A stretch of DNA of 64,000 nucleotides from Pardosa pseudoannulata (GCA_032207245.1 CM063503.1:109623354-109687353), one strand, 5' to 3'; shown: positions 1 to 12,470, numbered from the stretch's first letter. Notes: generated from the letters alone by a model not told the origin. Program-made: numbers and translations.

Positions 1-550
1 GAGTCTAGCTCGTGATTAGTTTTTCATTCCATACCGCACAATGACGAGCTACACTCGTCATGCGATTAAAGTTACTGTTAAATATGATAATTAATTTAGC
101 TTAAAATTTCTAGTGTACTGAATTTGGCAACACTTTTATCACTTGTGAAAATCACAAGTCACTATTGCATATTGTTTACTTAGAATTTCTTGGTACAAAT
201 CATTGCCAAATTAATGAGTCAGAATAAAAGAAAACCTACTAAGAAATGCCGTGTGTGTTACAAGAATCAAATTAAAAGTGAGACTACTTGGCGGTGTAAA
301 CAATTAAGAATTCCTTTGCACTTTGTTTTGAAAAGTACCATTAGCTTGAAGACTATTATCTGTATACCTTATTAATGTTTTGCTTTGATATTTTCTTAAT
401 TTTACTGTTTCTGATATTATTTAACACTATGTAAAAAGTGGATTTTAATTAAGAATATGTAAGACTTGTAAAATGAAACAAGTTTTTTAAATAAAAATTA
501 AATGGTTATTTCATGCACAGTTTTTCATTATTAAATCATACCGGAAGGGG
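1..550 (+). mobile_element. piggyBac-like element, copy 1 (left tip outside window)
   Basis: The right end reads TACCGGAAGGGG followed by TTAA (551-554), the target site used by piggyBac transposons. A second copy at 43547-44099 shows the other tip (CCCCTTCCGGTA), so only about 19 bases of this copy lie outside the window. A subterminal hairpin at 41-61 has 8-bp arms, ATGACGAG and CTCGTCAT. At about 550 bp the element is far too short to encode a whole transposase and carries only the coding 3' end. It is a non-autonomous deletion derivative. Confidence 0.85.
190..375 (+). pseudogene. piggyBac transposase C-terminal cysteine-rich fragment
   Basis: This 61-codon frame contains KKCRVCYKNQIKSETTWRC, which matches the start of the cysteine-rich zinc-binding tail of piggyBac-family transposases (basic stretch, then CxxC, then a basic linker and another Cys). 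The tail normally has further Cys/His pairs; these are lost or frameshifted after TTWRC. The catalytic DDE domain is absent because the element is an internal-deletion derivative. In the family this tail binds the subterminal repeats. This copy cannot make an active enzyme. The first codon (190) is TTG, so it is not a genuine start. Confidence 0.75.
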
Positions 551-1544
551 TTAATAAGATATTAAAACGAAAGGCGCACACCTTTGCCTTAATGCCAATA
601 GCGTATGCCTCAATCGCGCTTGGTTTTGACAAAGTGGCATCAGAAACAATAACCCAATTATATTTAGAGCAATAACGTTTCTTATAGAGGTTATACGATT
701 TTATATTTAACTTCTTATTTGATCCTAATATACTTAGATTATTATTTTATCAACTTATTTATGATTACCTAGATTTAATTTTTGTATTTTGCTTGTGCAT
801 TGTAAAATGAGATCATCATTTGATACTTTGATTAAAAAAATATATACAAATTAGCTTATAAGCTTATTCTGAAAACTTGATTTGTGATCCTTCAGAAAGA
901 ACCACTAATGGATTTTTCCTCATTATCTGTATTTTCGACGTAAAAACATTTTCTTTCTCTGTATCACTGCGTGATACTGATAAATAGTATCTTTATGTGA
1001 TTTTGAAACTTCGAAGAAAATTGCTAATGGTCTATAGATACGCATTCCACTTTAATGGGGCTAAGATAATGGTAGTATTTTTAATATATAACAACATTTT
1101 AGTTTCCTTTTTTATAATCCTTATTTATTCTATAACAAACTTCATGGAAAGAGCTTAATAAATTGCTTTATAAAGCTATTCAAGCATTTAAATTTAATCC
1201 TTGATATTTTATAAATTCAAGGATGGCTTTATTTTAGCAACTTGGGAATTTATATACTTTATAAGAGCTTACAACAAATTTATTAATGTTTAGCATACTC
1301 ACTAAATTCAACCAAATAAGAATATTGTATATATTTCCCAAATATATAAGATTTTTTTATAAAAATGATCTTAGACTTAAACAAGCAAAATTACATTGTG
1401 TTTTACGAAAAAAAAAATGCTTTTAGCATGCAACAAAATTCTGTAATGTATGAAAATATTAACCGGTATATGAAATGCTTTCTTTTACAAATATCACAGG
1501 AAATAGCCTAAAATTATTAAATGTATAAAGGGGAGAAAAGGGTA
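551..1544. other. AT-rich intergenic sequence, nothing recognised
   Basis: No frame with coding character, no tRNA-like boxes and no repeat shared with the rest of the window was seen. Confidence 0.6.
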
Positions 1545-2658
1545 GTGGATTGATTTTATAGAGCTTATTCGCATTGAATCCTCTTGGGACATATTATGCC
1601 AAACAAATAGTTAAGATTTAAACAATTACTATAAACAGCATGTTGAAACAGCAATGCTAAAAGAATGTCAGAAGATAAGAGCAAATATAAAAATATGCAC
1701 TGACAGTGTATAAATAAAAGCTATCAGTTAGTGACCTTAAATATATGCATAAAAACCAATATCTTTTAAAAATTTAAAAAGATTCAAATGAGGTGGATCA
1801 TGATGCAATGAACTTAGGGATATGGAATGAGATTTAAAATTATAAATGCGATGGCGGTAAAATCTTGGTTGGTTGGTTGATTGTATAGGGCTTACTGGCA
1901 CTGAATCATCTTGGGACATATTGTGCAAAACAAATAGTTAAGATTTAGACGGTTTATTCTAAACAACAAGTTAAAAATAGCAGGGCTAAAAGAATGTCAG
2001 AAGATAATAGTAAAAATATGTAATGACAGTGTATAAATAAAAGCGATGAATTAATGACCTTAAATATATGCATAAAAACCAATATCTTTTAAAAAGTTAA
2101 AAAGATTCACATGAGGTGGATAGTGAAGTAATGAACTTAGGGGTATAGAATGAGATTTAAAATGATAAACATGATGGCAGTAAAAACTTGGACACTCTTT
2201 TAGAATGTGTTTTACAGTCACGGGTATTTTACAAATTTTGCAAACAGGGGCAGGTTCCCCGAGCAATAGGTGACGACGGGTAAAGCGAGTATACCCTATA
2301 CGAAGACGAGTAAGAATGACGTCATGCTTCCTGGAGGGTATTGAAGGCCAGAGTGATAGTTCAGGTTTTACAGCTTAAAGTTTGTTCTTAATCTGTTGGT
2401 CCCAAGTATATTGCCATTTTTCCCTTGCTAAATTAACCACATACTTCTTGATGTCAGGGTACGGTAAGTGAAAGTGGAGAAGATTGGTAGCGGATCTGGC
2501 CTGGCAGCTTTATCTGCTCGCTCATTTCCAGCTATACCAACATGCGAGGGAACCCAACAAAACACTATGGAATAAGCACTCAAAATCTTTCTCTTATATA
2601 TGTTTACGAGATATAAGATAAGTGGGTGAATCTGGTGGTCGTAAAATCTTGGACATTC
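1545..2658 (-). mobile_element. LINE A2 3' fragment (outer copy), interrupted
   Basis: The 3' end begins near 1545 on the plus strand (GGCACTGAAT-type and TTGTGCCAAAC-type signature, here diverged). It reads leftward on the minus strand through the 3' UTR and the last codons of ORF2. It is broken at 1868 by the inner copy and resumes for only six bases (2653-2658) before the SINE-X repeat. The join is proved by a perfect 12-bp duplication, GTAAAATCTTGG, at 1857-1868 and 2641-2652. Confidence 0.8.
1869..2640 (-). mobile_element. LINE A2 5'-truncated copy (inner), RNase H and C-terminus
   Basis: A 772-bp insertion that starts with GGTTGGTTGG on the plus strand (3' tail CCAACCAACC on the minus). 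Minus-strand reading gives the end of ORF2. The RNase H segment WVPSHVGIAGNERADKAAR lies near 2500-2560, and a zinc-knuckle-like CKICKIPVTVKHILKEC lies near 2200-2250. The frame is broken between these. The 12-bp target duplication around it fits target-primed reverse transcription with 5' truncation. Confidence 0.85.
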
Positions 2659-2885
2659 AAGGTCAAGGTAATTGGGTTTAACGGAGTACCTAGCGAAGTG
2701 TAAGGTCTTCACTTTAACCTCCTAACGTAAGGAGATCAAAACATAAATTTAGGCCTTAAGGGAAAAAGTGATACAAACAAAAATTTAATACACTCCAGCT
2801 CACAAGGAAGCGAGAAGGTGAGGACGTTCTCATAACAAATTATGAGTAAACAACGCGTTGTCTAATTAGGGGATAGTTAGACTGT
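2659..2885 (-). mobile_element. SINE-X copy, about 213-225 bp
   Basis: It starts AAGGTCAAGGTAATTGGG on the plus strand and is shared almost end to end with 56768-56980 and in part with 24154-24290. Read on the minus strand it ends in a short CCTTGACCTTGA repeat, like a LINE-type simple tail, so minus is the likely orientation. No coding frame. The right boundary is set by comparison with the 56.8-kb copy. Confidence 0.65.
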
Positions 2886-3344
2886 AACCTTGACAATGAC
2901 CATTCGGTATGGTTAACAGCAATGCATTGATTCAACAACATGAAGCTCAGAAATAATAAAAAAAAGTAATACAATAATAAAAAAATAGGGATTATAAAAT
3001 GTTGCAACTTGGTACAGCAAATAAAAATAAACAGAAAGTGACAACACTAACAACAAGATATATATTTTTGATTTTTATAAAATTTAAAAAATTTTTAATT
3101 AAGCATTTTTTCAGTTTTAAGTTTTATAAACATAAAGCAACACAAAACATTACGCAATGTAAAAAATAAACGAATGCAAAGTAGCGGAATGATGCGATAC
3201 CCTGAAATATTGGAAAATGAAAAATTAATAAAAAAAAAAACCAAAAGATACATAAAACGGTACTTCAATATAAAAAATAGCAAAAAAAAAACAATTAGGC
3301 AATATAACCTTAAAACAGAAGTTTAAGAAAATTAACAAGTTGAT
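2886..3344. other. AT-rich spacer, nothing recognised
   Basis: Contains A-rich runs and two overlapping minus-strand open frames of low-complexity composition (3095-3283 and the start of 3225-3608) that look like chance. The recognisable LINE signal starts near 3345. Confidence 0.5.
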
Positions 3345-3731
3345 GTCATCGTGACTTAAACATTCTATTAGAATGTGTTTTACAGTCAAGGGTATTTTAC
3401 AATGTTTGAAAACAGGGGCAGGTTCCCCGAGCAATAGGTGACAATGGGTGAAGCAAGTATTCCCTATACGAAGACGAATAAGAATAACGTCATACTTCTT
3501 GGAGTGTATAGAAGGCCAGAGTGAGAGGTCAGGTTTCACTGCATAAAGTTTATTGTTAATTTGTTGGTTCCAAATATATTGCCATTTTTTTCTCGCTAAA
3601 TTAACCACATAATTCTTGATGTCACCACATAATAAGTGGAAGTGAAGAAGATTGGTAGCAGATCTGGCAGCTTTATCTGCTCGCTCATTTCCAGTAATAC
3701 CAACATGTCAGGGAACCCAACAAAAGGGGGG
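3345..3731 (-). pseudogene. LINE A2 ORF2 C-terminal remnant (RNase H to knuckle)
   Basis: On the minus strand the frame includes KKWQYIWNQQ, LIRLRIGNTCFTHCHLLLGE and CKIPLTVKHILIEC, the end of ORF2 in this LINE group. RNase H residues (GNERADKAAR-like) are seen near 3660-3690 in a different frame. There is no 3' UTR signature to its left, so the copy is broken at both ends. It is interrupted at 3731 by a LINE A1 insertion; only the duplicated target reappears at 4103-4117. Confidence 0.7.
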
Positions 3732-4102
3732 TTGGTTGGGTTGGTTGGTTGGTTGAATGGGGTTTTATGGCACTGAGTCCTCATGGGACATATTGTGCCA
3801 AACAAATAGTTAACTTAAAACTACACAGAACTAGTCAAAAACAGTTATACAGGGTTAACACAAGATAAAACAAACATGTTAAAAATACAAAACCAGTGTA
3901 GAAAAGATACATAAAACCCAAAGTAAAAAAAAAAGCGATGAGATGTAAAATTCAGATGTGACAGTAAAAACCAATGTATTTTAAAAACGGGAAGAGATTA
4001 GGATGATGCGAGTTATTTAAAATATCTTTAATATTGACAGATGATGAATTAAAATAATGAATACGATGTTTTGTAAACCGGGGACAATCAATGAGGATAT
4101 GT
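3732..4102 (-). mobile_element. LINE A1, 371-bp 5'-truncated copy
   Basis: It starts TTGGTTGGGTTGGTTGG on the plus strand, followed by the A1 3'-UTR signature (ATGGCACTGAGTCCTCATGG). It is flanked by a perfect 15-bp target duplication, CCAACAAAAGGGGGG, at 3717-3731 and 4103-4117. It lies inside an A2 fragment, so it is the younger of the two. Confidence 0.9.
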
Positions 4103-4117
4103 CCAACAAAAGGGGGG

Positions 4118-7100
4118 AGAAGGAGATATTCTTAAACATTTTTGAATGATAAATTATATTTAGCAGTTTGAAGTATAGGATAAAATATCCGGCATTCATT
4201 TATTTAATTATATTAGCTTAAAAATTTTATTTCTAAAGCTTGATTAAAGGAAGAGGGAGAATATATTTGGGCTTTCTGTAAACACTGTAAAGTAATGTCA
4301 GACGTATAATAGTAGAAATAATTAAAGTGTTGAAAATTTAAGTTTTGGAAGCCAGACAATTTCTGTATCATTAATTTTGAAGGCGAAGACCCCGTTAGAA
4401 TAATACGAAGCTTGATGACTGTAGTCATTAAGTTCTAATTAGTATACTATCAACGGTTGTAAGTCAGCCTGATAGAAATTTTTAACTGCCGTAACATATC
4501 GACTCTTAACTGCTTTTGTGTACTGAGTTTTGAGTTTTTGATTCGGCGCAACTAAAATGGGATACGTAAAAAACTGCAAGTTTCAGTTGAATTGAATAAA
4601 ATGTTTAATTTTGATTAAAATAGTTGTGCAATTTAATTGTTAACACTGATTTAAGAGATGGTAAAACTATAATTTGAAAAATTTAACTGCAAATTTTGAA
4701 AGCATTTAGGTAAAGTATCAGTATTGCGAATTGATTACATAATTAGGAAATTATAATAAATTATTTGTGTATTCTGATTTTTATGAATATATGAGCTTTC
4801 TTCTAATAAAACTCATAACTGATACAGTCACAATTAAGTGCGTGCCATTAGGAATGTAAGAGTCGATAAAGAAATTGTTCTATTTGTAAATAGGAATAAC
4901 ACACTAAACATTCAGGTTTTAGCTAATCGAATAAATCTCGATAACTTTCGATCACCTTACATACTATTAAGAGTATAGAAAAAATTGAAAAGCAATTTAT
5001 AGTTATGTGAACATAGTCACATGAATATATATTCTTTAAAATAATCTTTTGAAACTATATGAGACATATCTTAAAAGTCGTATATTATGTTTACTTTTAT
5101 TACAAATGTACAATACTAATGTTCACTTTAGCTTATCAGATTTATAGCATCTAATATTAATGTATGTGTGCATATTATATGCCAAAACTAATTTCTGAAT
5201 ATTTTTCTCTGATGATGCTTAGGTATGGAGAATATCTATAATGAAATTACATTTTAAGGTTTGGAGGCATATATATCTACACGTGTGTGTGTGTGCGTGC
5301 GTGCGTGTGAAAGGATACTTTAACCAAAGGTATCCAACTTAAGTATAATTATGCACTATAATATCTAGCGATTATACCCTTAAAATGACAACCGTTGAAT
5401 CCTTGGTTAAATATCTTCGATTCTATTTTAATTGTGGTAAACTTCGGTAACTGAGAAAAAATCTTTGTTTAACTCAGTTATTCTGATAAAACTCTTATCT
5501 AAAGTTATTAACTTCAAAGTGTCCTCTTGAAATTAATCTTTGACCTTTGAATGGTGGGCTCACTTACGCACTCACAACAGTATATAATCGAATGTAAAAC
5601 CTTTTTGTAAAAGAACGACAAAGATCAATTATCAGAATAAATTAAATATATTTCCTAACTTTTCTGATTTCTTTGATACCCTAACGACTATATTTACCTA
5701 ATATGTATAAATTTCTATGATTATTGAGAGTTAAAAATACCAAAACACCGATAACATGTATGTGTTTTACAAAAAAATGTCTTTATTGAGACACCTGAGA
5801 TTGCATGTTATTTTTCTATATTTTAATCTATTAACTACAGAAAAAGGAAAATGAAACGATAAACAAGATTATAAAAAATATGATATTGTATAGACACAAA
5901 TGATTTATTTACTTTAAATATACATTAATAACAATGCACAATTTTAAAAATATCATTAAATATTGCTACAGAGAGCTTAAAATGTGCATCAGATTATGCA
6001 TGTCTCTCATTCCCTATATTCTGAAAGTTGCAAAACATTTCTAAGGCAATTCTGAAGAAATAGATCAATTTTGAAGATTGACTCTTGATATACTAATGCC
6101 ACCTCAAGGCATGCCTTTTGGCTGAGATCAAAATGTATTCTTTCATGGTAGATAATCTCCACGTCTATGTTTTTTCCTGTCATAATATGGACTATGTTTA
6201 AGAAGAGAGAAGAAATATCAAAGTATATATTAATGCACTTTATAGGTAAATTAATTGGAGTAACTCTCACTATATTTACAAATAGGCTTGCGAATAAGTT
6301 TTTTCTGTAATTATGCAACTAATCTGGTAACATAGTTAATTATGAAAAAAACCAGTCTTGCAGTATATATAAGATTTAATTATTGAAATTTCAGATACAT
6401 TACTGAAATTCGAAAGAAAAATATTCTTTACGGTTTTATTTTTACTACTTACCCTATTATTTAAGCACTTCATTCTGGCAGAAGCTAGTACTACAAAATA
6501 AAGTCAGAAAAATGTTACTTTTATAAAATATTTAAATGTAAGGAACAACTGAAAACTGGTAATTTAGTCTATGGTTCATGTACCAAAATACTTTTATGCT
6601 TTTGTACAGCTGCATTAACTTTAATGAATGATTAATGAGTATTGGAGTAGAATAAAATGATTTATGATGAATATAATTTGTGAAGCAATACAATAAGGCA
6701 TAAAACAATAGCTGAATACGTAGAGCTATGCTCTTCGGAACTTGAATTTGCGGGTTTGAATTTACCTTCACCTCAAGAGCCCTTATGTAGCAAAACAGTA
6801 AGCTGTAGATGTCCATAGGAACTTACCGATTATCATCATTTATTTAAGATTATTTGCTACTTTTTGATATTTCTGTCATTTGATTTTAAACTTCACAAAT
6901 TCTCGTTAAGTATTATATATATTTAGGGCAGGATATATATCTATACATCTTTAAACATCTAAATTATTTAATATGATAATTGAAGTAGACAAAATAAATC
7001 CATAGAATGAAATCAGGAGTTAATAGAACCTATAAATTTTGTTTGAGAAATCTGTTCCAATATGCCGTTGTTAAAAGTATAATACGGGTTCACATATGGT

Positions 7101-7747
7101 ATAAAAACGTACATGCACTTAACCTGTAACATCAAAATGATGGTCATTTTTTTTCAATCTGAAATAATTTAAGAAAATTGCAATATAACCTAAATAATAG
7201 ATACGAGTAGAATAGCTGTATCCACATGATATATATCTACTAATAAAATTAGTGCTATACTTTAAAAAAAAAAGCTTGACGGAATTGGACATAAATTCAA
7301 TTTATTATAAAAGGCTTTGTTTCTAAAACAATGTGATCTAAATATCTTCTATTATATATTTTTTAACTAGTGACTAATCATAAAAACCTAAAGTAAAACA
7401 ATTACTAGCAGTCTACCCATTTGAAACATACAACCTATTCTAGAATGATATATTGTATCTAGACAATAACAAAATGTCCTTTATTTAGAAAAATAGAGCT
7501 TTTTTAGAAAAGAAAACTGAAGTCTACAGTCTTGTATGGTACTTTTTGTAGCGAAACAAGGTCATATCTGTTTACAAAGGAAAACTTTGGTTTCTTATTA
7601 AAAAGTTTTTTGCTCACAGCTACATAAAAACGAAAAAAATGATGTCATTTAATTTTTTGAAACTTCATGAATATTCCCTCCTATTTCATTTATTTACTTC
7701 AAAAACAATTTGAGCCTCTTTAGAAAAGTATAGTTCTTTTTTTAAAT
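4118..7747. other. 3.6-kb AT-rich region without recognised genes
   Basis: No coding homology, splice-flanked exon or shared repeat was recognised. A minus-strand frame at 6007-6318 (103 codons) has mixed composition but no recognisable domain or clear splice signals. A GT/GTGC tract lies at 5283-5309. Confidence 0.5.
5283..5309. repeat. GT/GTGC microsatellite
   Basis: Alternating purine-pyrimidine tract (GT)n followed by (GTGC)n. Confidence 0.9.
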
Positions 7748-7758
7748 AAATGAGTATG

Positions 7759-7986
7759 GTTGGTTGGTTGGTTGGTTGGTTGGTTGAGGTTTCATGGTGC
7801 AAGGTCCAATAAGGACAAAATGCACCAGACGAAAGGTAAAAGCCGAAACATAGTAAAACACATCAATAGACTAAAATTATAAGTAAAAAGGGAACAAATA
7901 ATACTGACCAGAGTAAAAAATTCGAAGCACTAAAAACGGAACATGAATGTGAGATGAGAAAAATTTGGATGACATGAAACCATTAG
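7759..7986 (-). mobile_element. LINE C-type 3' end, 228 bp, 5'-truncated
   Basis: Six tandem TTGG units are followed by a variant of the common 3'-UTR signature (CATGGTGCAAGGTCC and GCACCAGACGAAAGG). An 11-bp perfect target duplication, AAATGAGTATG, occurs at 7748-7758 and 7987-7997. No coding part is left. Confidence 0.8.
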
Positions 7987-7997
7987 AAATGAGTATG

Positions 7998-8814
7998 TAT
8001 GTTTTAAAAAAATAAAAGTACGTTCCTTATGTTCATAAATAGAAAAATTAAATCAGGGAATTTTAAAAAAAACATTAATGATTTATTTAAATCATGAATA
8101 CAATATATTTCATTCCAAAAAGTATTTATAATACTACCTCTCTAGAGATACATCATAAAATATTTTTATTTTATTATAAACAATATAAACGACCTAACAT
8201 CATCCGAGTCATCAAATTCAGGCAATCAGTGTATTAATAGCTACTTATGTGCTGATACGGGTGAAGTGAAACTAATTTATAGAAAGGAGTAATATAAGGA
8301 TTGTTGAGCTTAGATGGAATTAATTTTGGTGAGGGCGAAGTCGCTAATGTTAATGAATGAGAAAGGGAGAACAAAAGAATTTTGCAAAAGTTGCAATTAA
8401 AGACTAGAATCGTCAGAAATTTATTTTAAAGAACAATTATAATTAAGTTGGTTTAGGTTAGAATATCATTACATATATATAAAGATATAAATTATGTAAA
8501 TATAAAAATTTTATCGATTGCTAAATCAGTTAACAAATATTTAGTAAAAGTTATACTATTAAATTGTTAATACTTTACATTCTCATTGTAAGGTGGAGTT
8601 TCTATAGTTGTCTATCAAGTTTCCTGAAAATAGGCTTGCTCTGTGTTGAAAACCTTGCATGTTATATTCCAAAACTTTCTTTCTTGCCCTCAGGGCAATT
8701 CTTTTGCTAAAATGTAAGGTATCTATCACATTCTGTTTACTTATGTTTCAAGATAATACGTCTATAAATATTTTAAATAATCAAAAAAATGTCGCATATA
8801 ATACTGCAAAGAGG
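7998..8814. other. AT-rich spacer, nothing recognised
   Basis: No supported gene. The open frame starting at 8659 runs by chance into the Gypsy remnant in a different frame. Confidence 0.5.
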
Positions 8815-9312
8815 ATGTTACGGGATTTACGCCGTTCTTCCTACTTCACGGGCGTGAAGCTGAGACTATCGTAGACACCTTATTTCCATATCAACTCGGG
8901 GATCAAACGGACGATTACCTTAAGCATTTGGTGACGACAGCTGAGGAATCCAGACAATTAGCTCGCCTAAGAACGTTAAGTGCGCAACAAAAGGACCGAG
9001 AACGTTAAGATACCATGCATAGAACAGTATCCTATCAACCTGGCGGTAGTATGGATTTTTAAACCTATACGTAACGTGGGGGTTTCCAAAAAGCTCCTGA
9101 GACGTTATTTTGGCCCATATAAGGTCCTGAAATTACTGTCTGACATAACGTACGATGTTGAAGATTTTGACCCTATGTCAAAACGGAGAAAAACCAGCGA
9201 TACCGTTCACGTCCTTCGGATGAAACCTTATTTGACCCAGACAATTAAGGCGTTGGCGACACCTCTAACAATGATCCTCATTGATCAGGCAACGAACCTG
9301 TCAGATCAGTGA
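8815..9312 (+). pseudogene. Gypsy LTR retrotransposon integrase C-terminal end
   Basis: Reading from about 8824 gives TPFFLLHGREAETIVDTLF, then an EESRQLARLRTL segment and KDRER, an in-frame stop where the family has Tyr, and DTMHRTVSYQPG. After a frameshift near 9045 it continues as VWIFKPIRNVG and LLRRYFGPYKVLKLLSD. The last is the GPY/F motif at the end of Gypsy/Ty3 integrases. It is the 3' tip of a pol gene; the protease, RT, RNase H and integrase core are missing. One nonsense and one frameshift mutation make it dead. A partial LTR-like stretch follows after 9400. Confidence 0.8.
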
Positions 9313-9435
9313 TACCCGAAAGAAACCCTCGAAACTAACCGAAAGAACAAATTTCTCTATGACTCGGTCGAACAACAGCGGGACGCTGTCGTCTAAGGAA
9401 GGAGTATAATGCCACATTTCAAACGGAATTTACCG

Positions 9436-9503
9436 AGCTCCATGGCACGATGGTTAAAGTCGTGGACTGCGAACCGAAAGGTCTCCGGTTCAATCCCGAA
9501 TCA
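9436..9503 (+). repeat. tRNA-like sequence (degraded SINE head, Arg-like)
   Basis: It has an A-box-like TGGTTAAAGTCG, an anticodon-arm-like GGACTGCGAACC and a B box GGTTCAATCCC in tRNA spacing. The acceptor stem does not pair, so this is not a functional tRNA. It sits inside the LTR-like region. Confidence 0.4.
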
Positions 9504-9507
9504 GTTG

Positions 9508-10146
9508 CTTGGTTGGTTGAATGGGGTTTTATGGCACTGAGTCCTCAAGGGACATATTGTACCAAACAAATAGTTAAACCTAAAACTACAAAGAAACAAG
9601 TCAAAACAGCTATAAAAGGATAACAGAAGATAAAAGCAAACATGTCAAAAATACAAAACCAGTGTAGAAAAAACACATAAAACCCAAAGTATAGAAAACA
9701 GCAATGAGGCATAAAATTCAGATGTGACAGTAAAAACCAATGTGTTTTAAATACAGGAAGAGATTAGGATGAGGCGAATTATTTAAAATGTTTTTAATAT
9801 TAATAGATGAAGAATTAAAATAATGAATACGATGTTTTGTAAACCGGGGACAATCAATGAGGATATGCTTTACAGAGATGACTACATTACAGTGACACCA
9901 AACTGGAGCAGATTCTCCGAGTAAAAGATGACGATGGGTAAAACGCGTATGACCAATCCGGAGGCGAGTAAGAATAACATCATGTCTTCTAGATTTCAAA
10001 GTACTCCAATTTTCAATGTCTGGTTTAATTGTACGCAATTTTTCAATTAGTCTCTTCATCCCAAGAATTCTGCCACTTCTTATACAAGAGATGTTTTACA
10101 TATTTTTTAACATTACACAGAGGCAGAGATATATTACAAAAATCAC
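9508..10146 (-). mobile_element. LINE A1, about 640-bp 5'-truncated copy
   Basis: The 3' end starts TTGGTTGGTTGAATGG with the A1 signature. The minus-strand frame 9718-10059 encodes the ORF2 tail, with RLRIGHTRFTHRHLLLGES, then CHCNVVISVKHILIDC and ending IGFYCHI. The flanks, CAATCCCGAATCAG on the left and CGATCCTGAATGAG on the right, may be a diverged target duplication. The left boundary is uncertain by a few bases. Confidence 0.75.
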
Positions 10147-10395
10147 TCGATCCTGAATGAGGACAAATTGATTTCCGTAATTTGATGTTCGATTTGGGAA
10201 GCAGTCAAGAAGACTTCTAAATTATGCAAATTTTTTGTTCCATTAAAATGCATCTAGAATGTTCTGTTACGATATAAAAGCCTATGTTAAAACTGTGAGC
10301 AGTAGTTGTTGTTTGAGTACGAGCCAGGTAGCTTGGCATTTAATAAACTGTTATTTCTTGAACTTGACTCTTCATTGTGTGCCACCAGAACTTCC
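10147..10395 (+). mobile_element. LTR-like segment (TATA box and polyA signal)
   Basis: TATAAAAG at 10273-10280 is followed about 60 bases later by AATAAA at 10342-10347 and then TTGAACTTGAC. This promoter-to-polyA layout downstream of an integrase end fits the 3' LTR of the Gypsy remnant at 8815-9312. The exact LTR ends are not clear. Confidence 0.45.
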
Positions 10396-11954
10396 ATCCA
10401 CGTGACTAAATATATACCTCCGAAAAGTATATAACATTAAAAGACAAAACTAAATTATCAAATTAGAAAAACAGTGAAAAATAAATAACTTATAAGATTA
10501 AAAGGGGTTTTTATATTATTATATATAAAGCAGTGCTGACGTAATATTTTTCAGCTTGATAGGAACAACGTAATTTTTACAATAGCTATAATGCAAATTT
10601 TTCTTGTTAGAATAAATAAATAAATATTGGATTTTCTACATAATCTCATGAAAGTTTGGAAAGTACAAAGCACAAACCCGCTAGAGAGTTATATAAAAGA
10701 AAATATATTTTATACATTAAAAAGATATATGTAGTGCAAAAAGGAAAAATTACTTTTATAAAAATTTTAAGTTGATAACAAGTAATTAAAGTTATTGTAA
10801 GACAAAAAAAATATTAAAATCCTTATTTTATCGGAGAGTACAAATTTTTAATTTTATAAAATAATCACTATTCTAGATATTTAAATTTGTTACCTATTTT
10901 TACTGAATATTCTAAATTTTTGGCCTCTTATAGCAAGATTCAAAGAACTGCTTTTCGAAATCCCTATACAGTAATGACAAGTTATAAAACACGATTAAAT
11001 ATTTAAATTTAGCGCTGCTCCCTTATTATTTATTCTGAAATAATCTAAATGAATCTGAATAAGGAGTTTCATGGGAAATAAACTAAACGTAAATTAACAC
11101 TAGCATCACGACACTTACAGAAAATCCTAAAACAGCGAAAAGGGTAAAATTAACTACTTTCCTACTAATTATAACTATATTTTTAATCTTTTATAAACTT
11201 AGTGTGGAATTAACCTTAATTAAAAAATACCAAGTATATGCATTTCGATAATAAATGTTCAAAATGAACTTTCCTTTTTATAACAAGTTAAGGATGTGTA
11301 TTTTAATATAGTAAGAAGAGATAGTACGATATAGAAATAATATAATATGCAATTGTCTACATAAATTCCTAAAAAAAGTCAAATTTTTTTCCTATGAGAC
11401 CTGTATGCTATTCCAACCCTATTTATACAAACTAGGAATAATGTGTTAAATTAAAATACATTACCTCAATTGTTATTTATTTTTTAAAAAATAGCATTTA
11501 CCATTTTACTCAACTGGGTGGGTTTATTTTTACATTATTTGGGTATTATAGGACAATTAGAAATACATATTGTTTAATTCTCAAAATTATAGAGTACACC
11601 CTTTATTTAGCATGAGTGCAAATCTGAAAATTTTTGCAATTATTCTGCTTATCCGAAGTTTTATTTAGTTAAGAAACATCAATATATGCAAATCTAGACT
11701 GATAAGTTGTTAATTAAATAATTCCTAGAATTGACTTTAAATGTAATTTATTTTTTCTAAACTGGCGGAATTAATGCTCGTGTGTCTTAAAAATCTGAAC
11801 TGACATTTTTTTTATCTTTTCTGTGTTCAATGAAATGTGTTATAACTGTTTTACTTTTAAATGAAAAGTAATTTATCGTATTGAAGACAACCTGTATTTA
11901 TATACTAAATAACAAATTCATGATTTATATTTCAATGAATGCAGTTTGTTTTTT
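10396..11954. other. AT-rich spacer, nothing recognised
   Basis: No supported gene or repeat was seen in this 1.5-kb stretch. Confidence 0.5.
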
Positions 11955-12295
11955 GCTGTTGCCAATGCCACTTGAAAGAGCCAAGCCGTTAGCTAGTGGC
12001 CATATAAATTAAGGCCAATGGGAGAGACATTCTTTTCACAAGCATCGTTTGGGAGAAAGAATGTCTTAGTTCAAGTGGGTCTCCATAATTTAGAAGCAGA
12101 GACGAAGAAAAAGACCCACAGGCTTGGGCTGACATCCCCAAAGAATCATTTGAGATCCTTCAGAACACTGCACTACGAACATATTTACGGGCCCTAGTCA
12201 CCATTAATAGCCATGGCGTATTTTAGGCCGGCAAAAGACCCGAACCAGCAACCCTCTAGTTACAAAATTGTTGCTTTTGGCGACTGAGAAACTGC
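11955..12295 (-). mobile_element. tRNA-derived SINE, Thr-like head
   Basis: On the minus strand the head near 12293-12230 reads CTCAGTCGCCAAAAGCA (A-box-like), TTTTGTAACTAG (anticodon-arm-like, TGT) and GCTGGTTCGGGTC (B box). A non-tRNA body follows to about 11960. The body holds inverted segments: AGACATTCTTTT pairs with AGAATGTCTT, and CCACTTGAA pairs with TTCAAGTGG. SINE1 abuts its 5' side, apparently inserted in the head. Confidence 0.5.
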
Positions 12296-12470
12296 GGTTT
12301 GGTTTGGAGTGCTGCGGTCTACTTTTTGCAACCCGAGGGCCAATGAGACTGGGATCTACAACTTAAAGACGATTCCGAAGGACTACGAACATCCATGCCG
12401 TAGTGAGTTTCGAACCCACGAATTCCGGTACCGAAAGCCAGCACCCAAACCAATCGGCCATCCTGAGCAA
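12296..12470 (-). mobile_element. SINE1 copy
   Basis: It starts GGTTTGGTTTGGAGTGC on the plus strand (3' tail CCAAACC on the minus) and ends at the tRNA-like head. The B box (TTCGAACCCAC on plus) and CCAATCGGCCAT mark the head. The open frames at 12319-12565 are by-products of this repeat. Confidence 0.85.

Noticed and set aside
6007..6318. 103-codon minus-strand frame
   Set aside because: No domain, no clear splice signals, AT-rich composition. Kept only as a note in the region entry.
7753..7790. TTGG direct repeats as possible CRISPR or minisatellite
   Set aside because: They are LINE 3' tails with target duplications, and there are no spacers.
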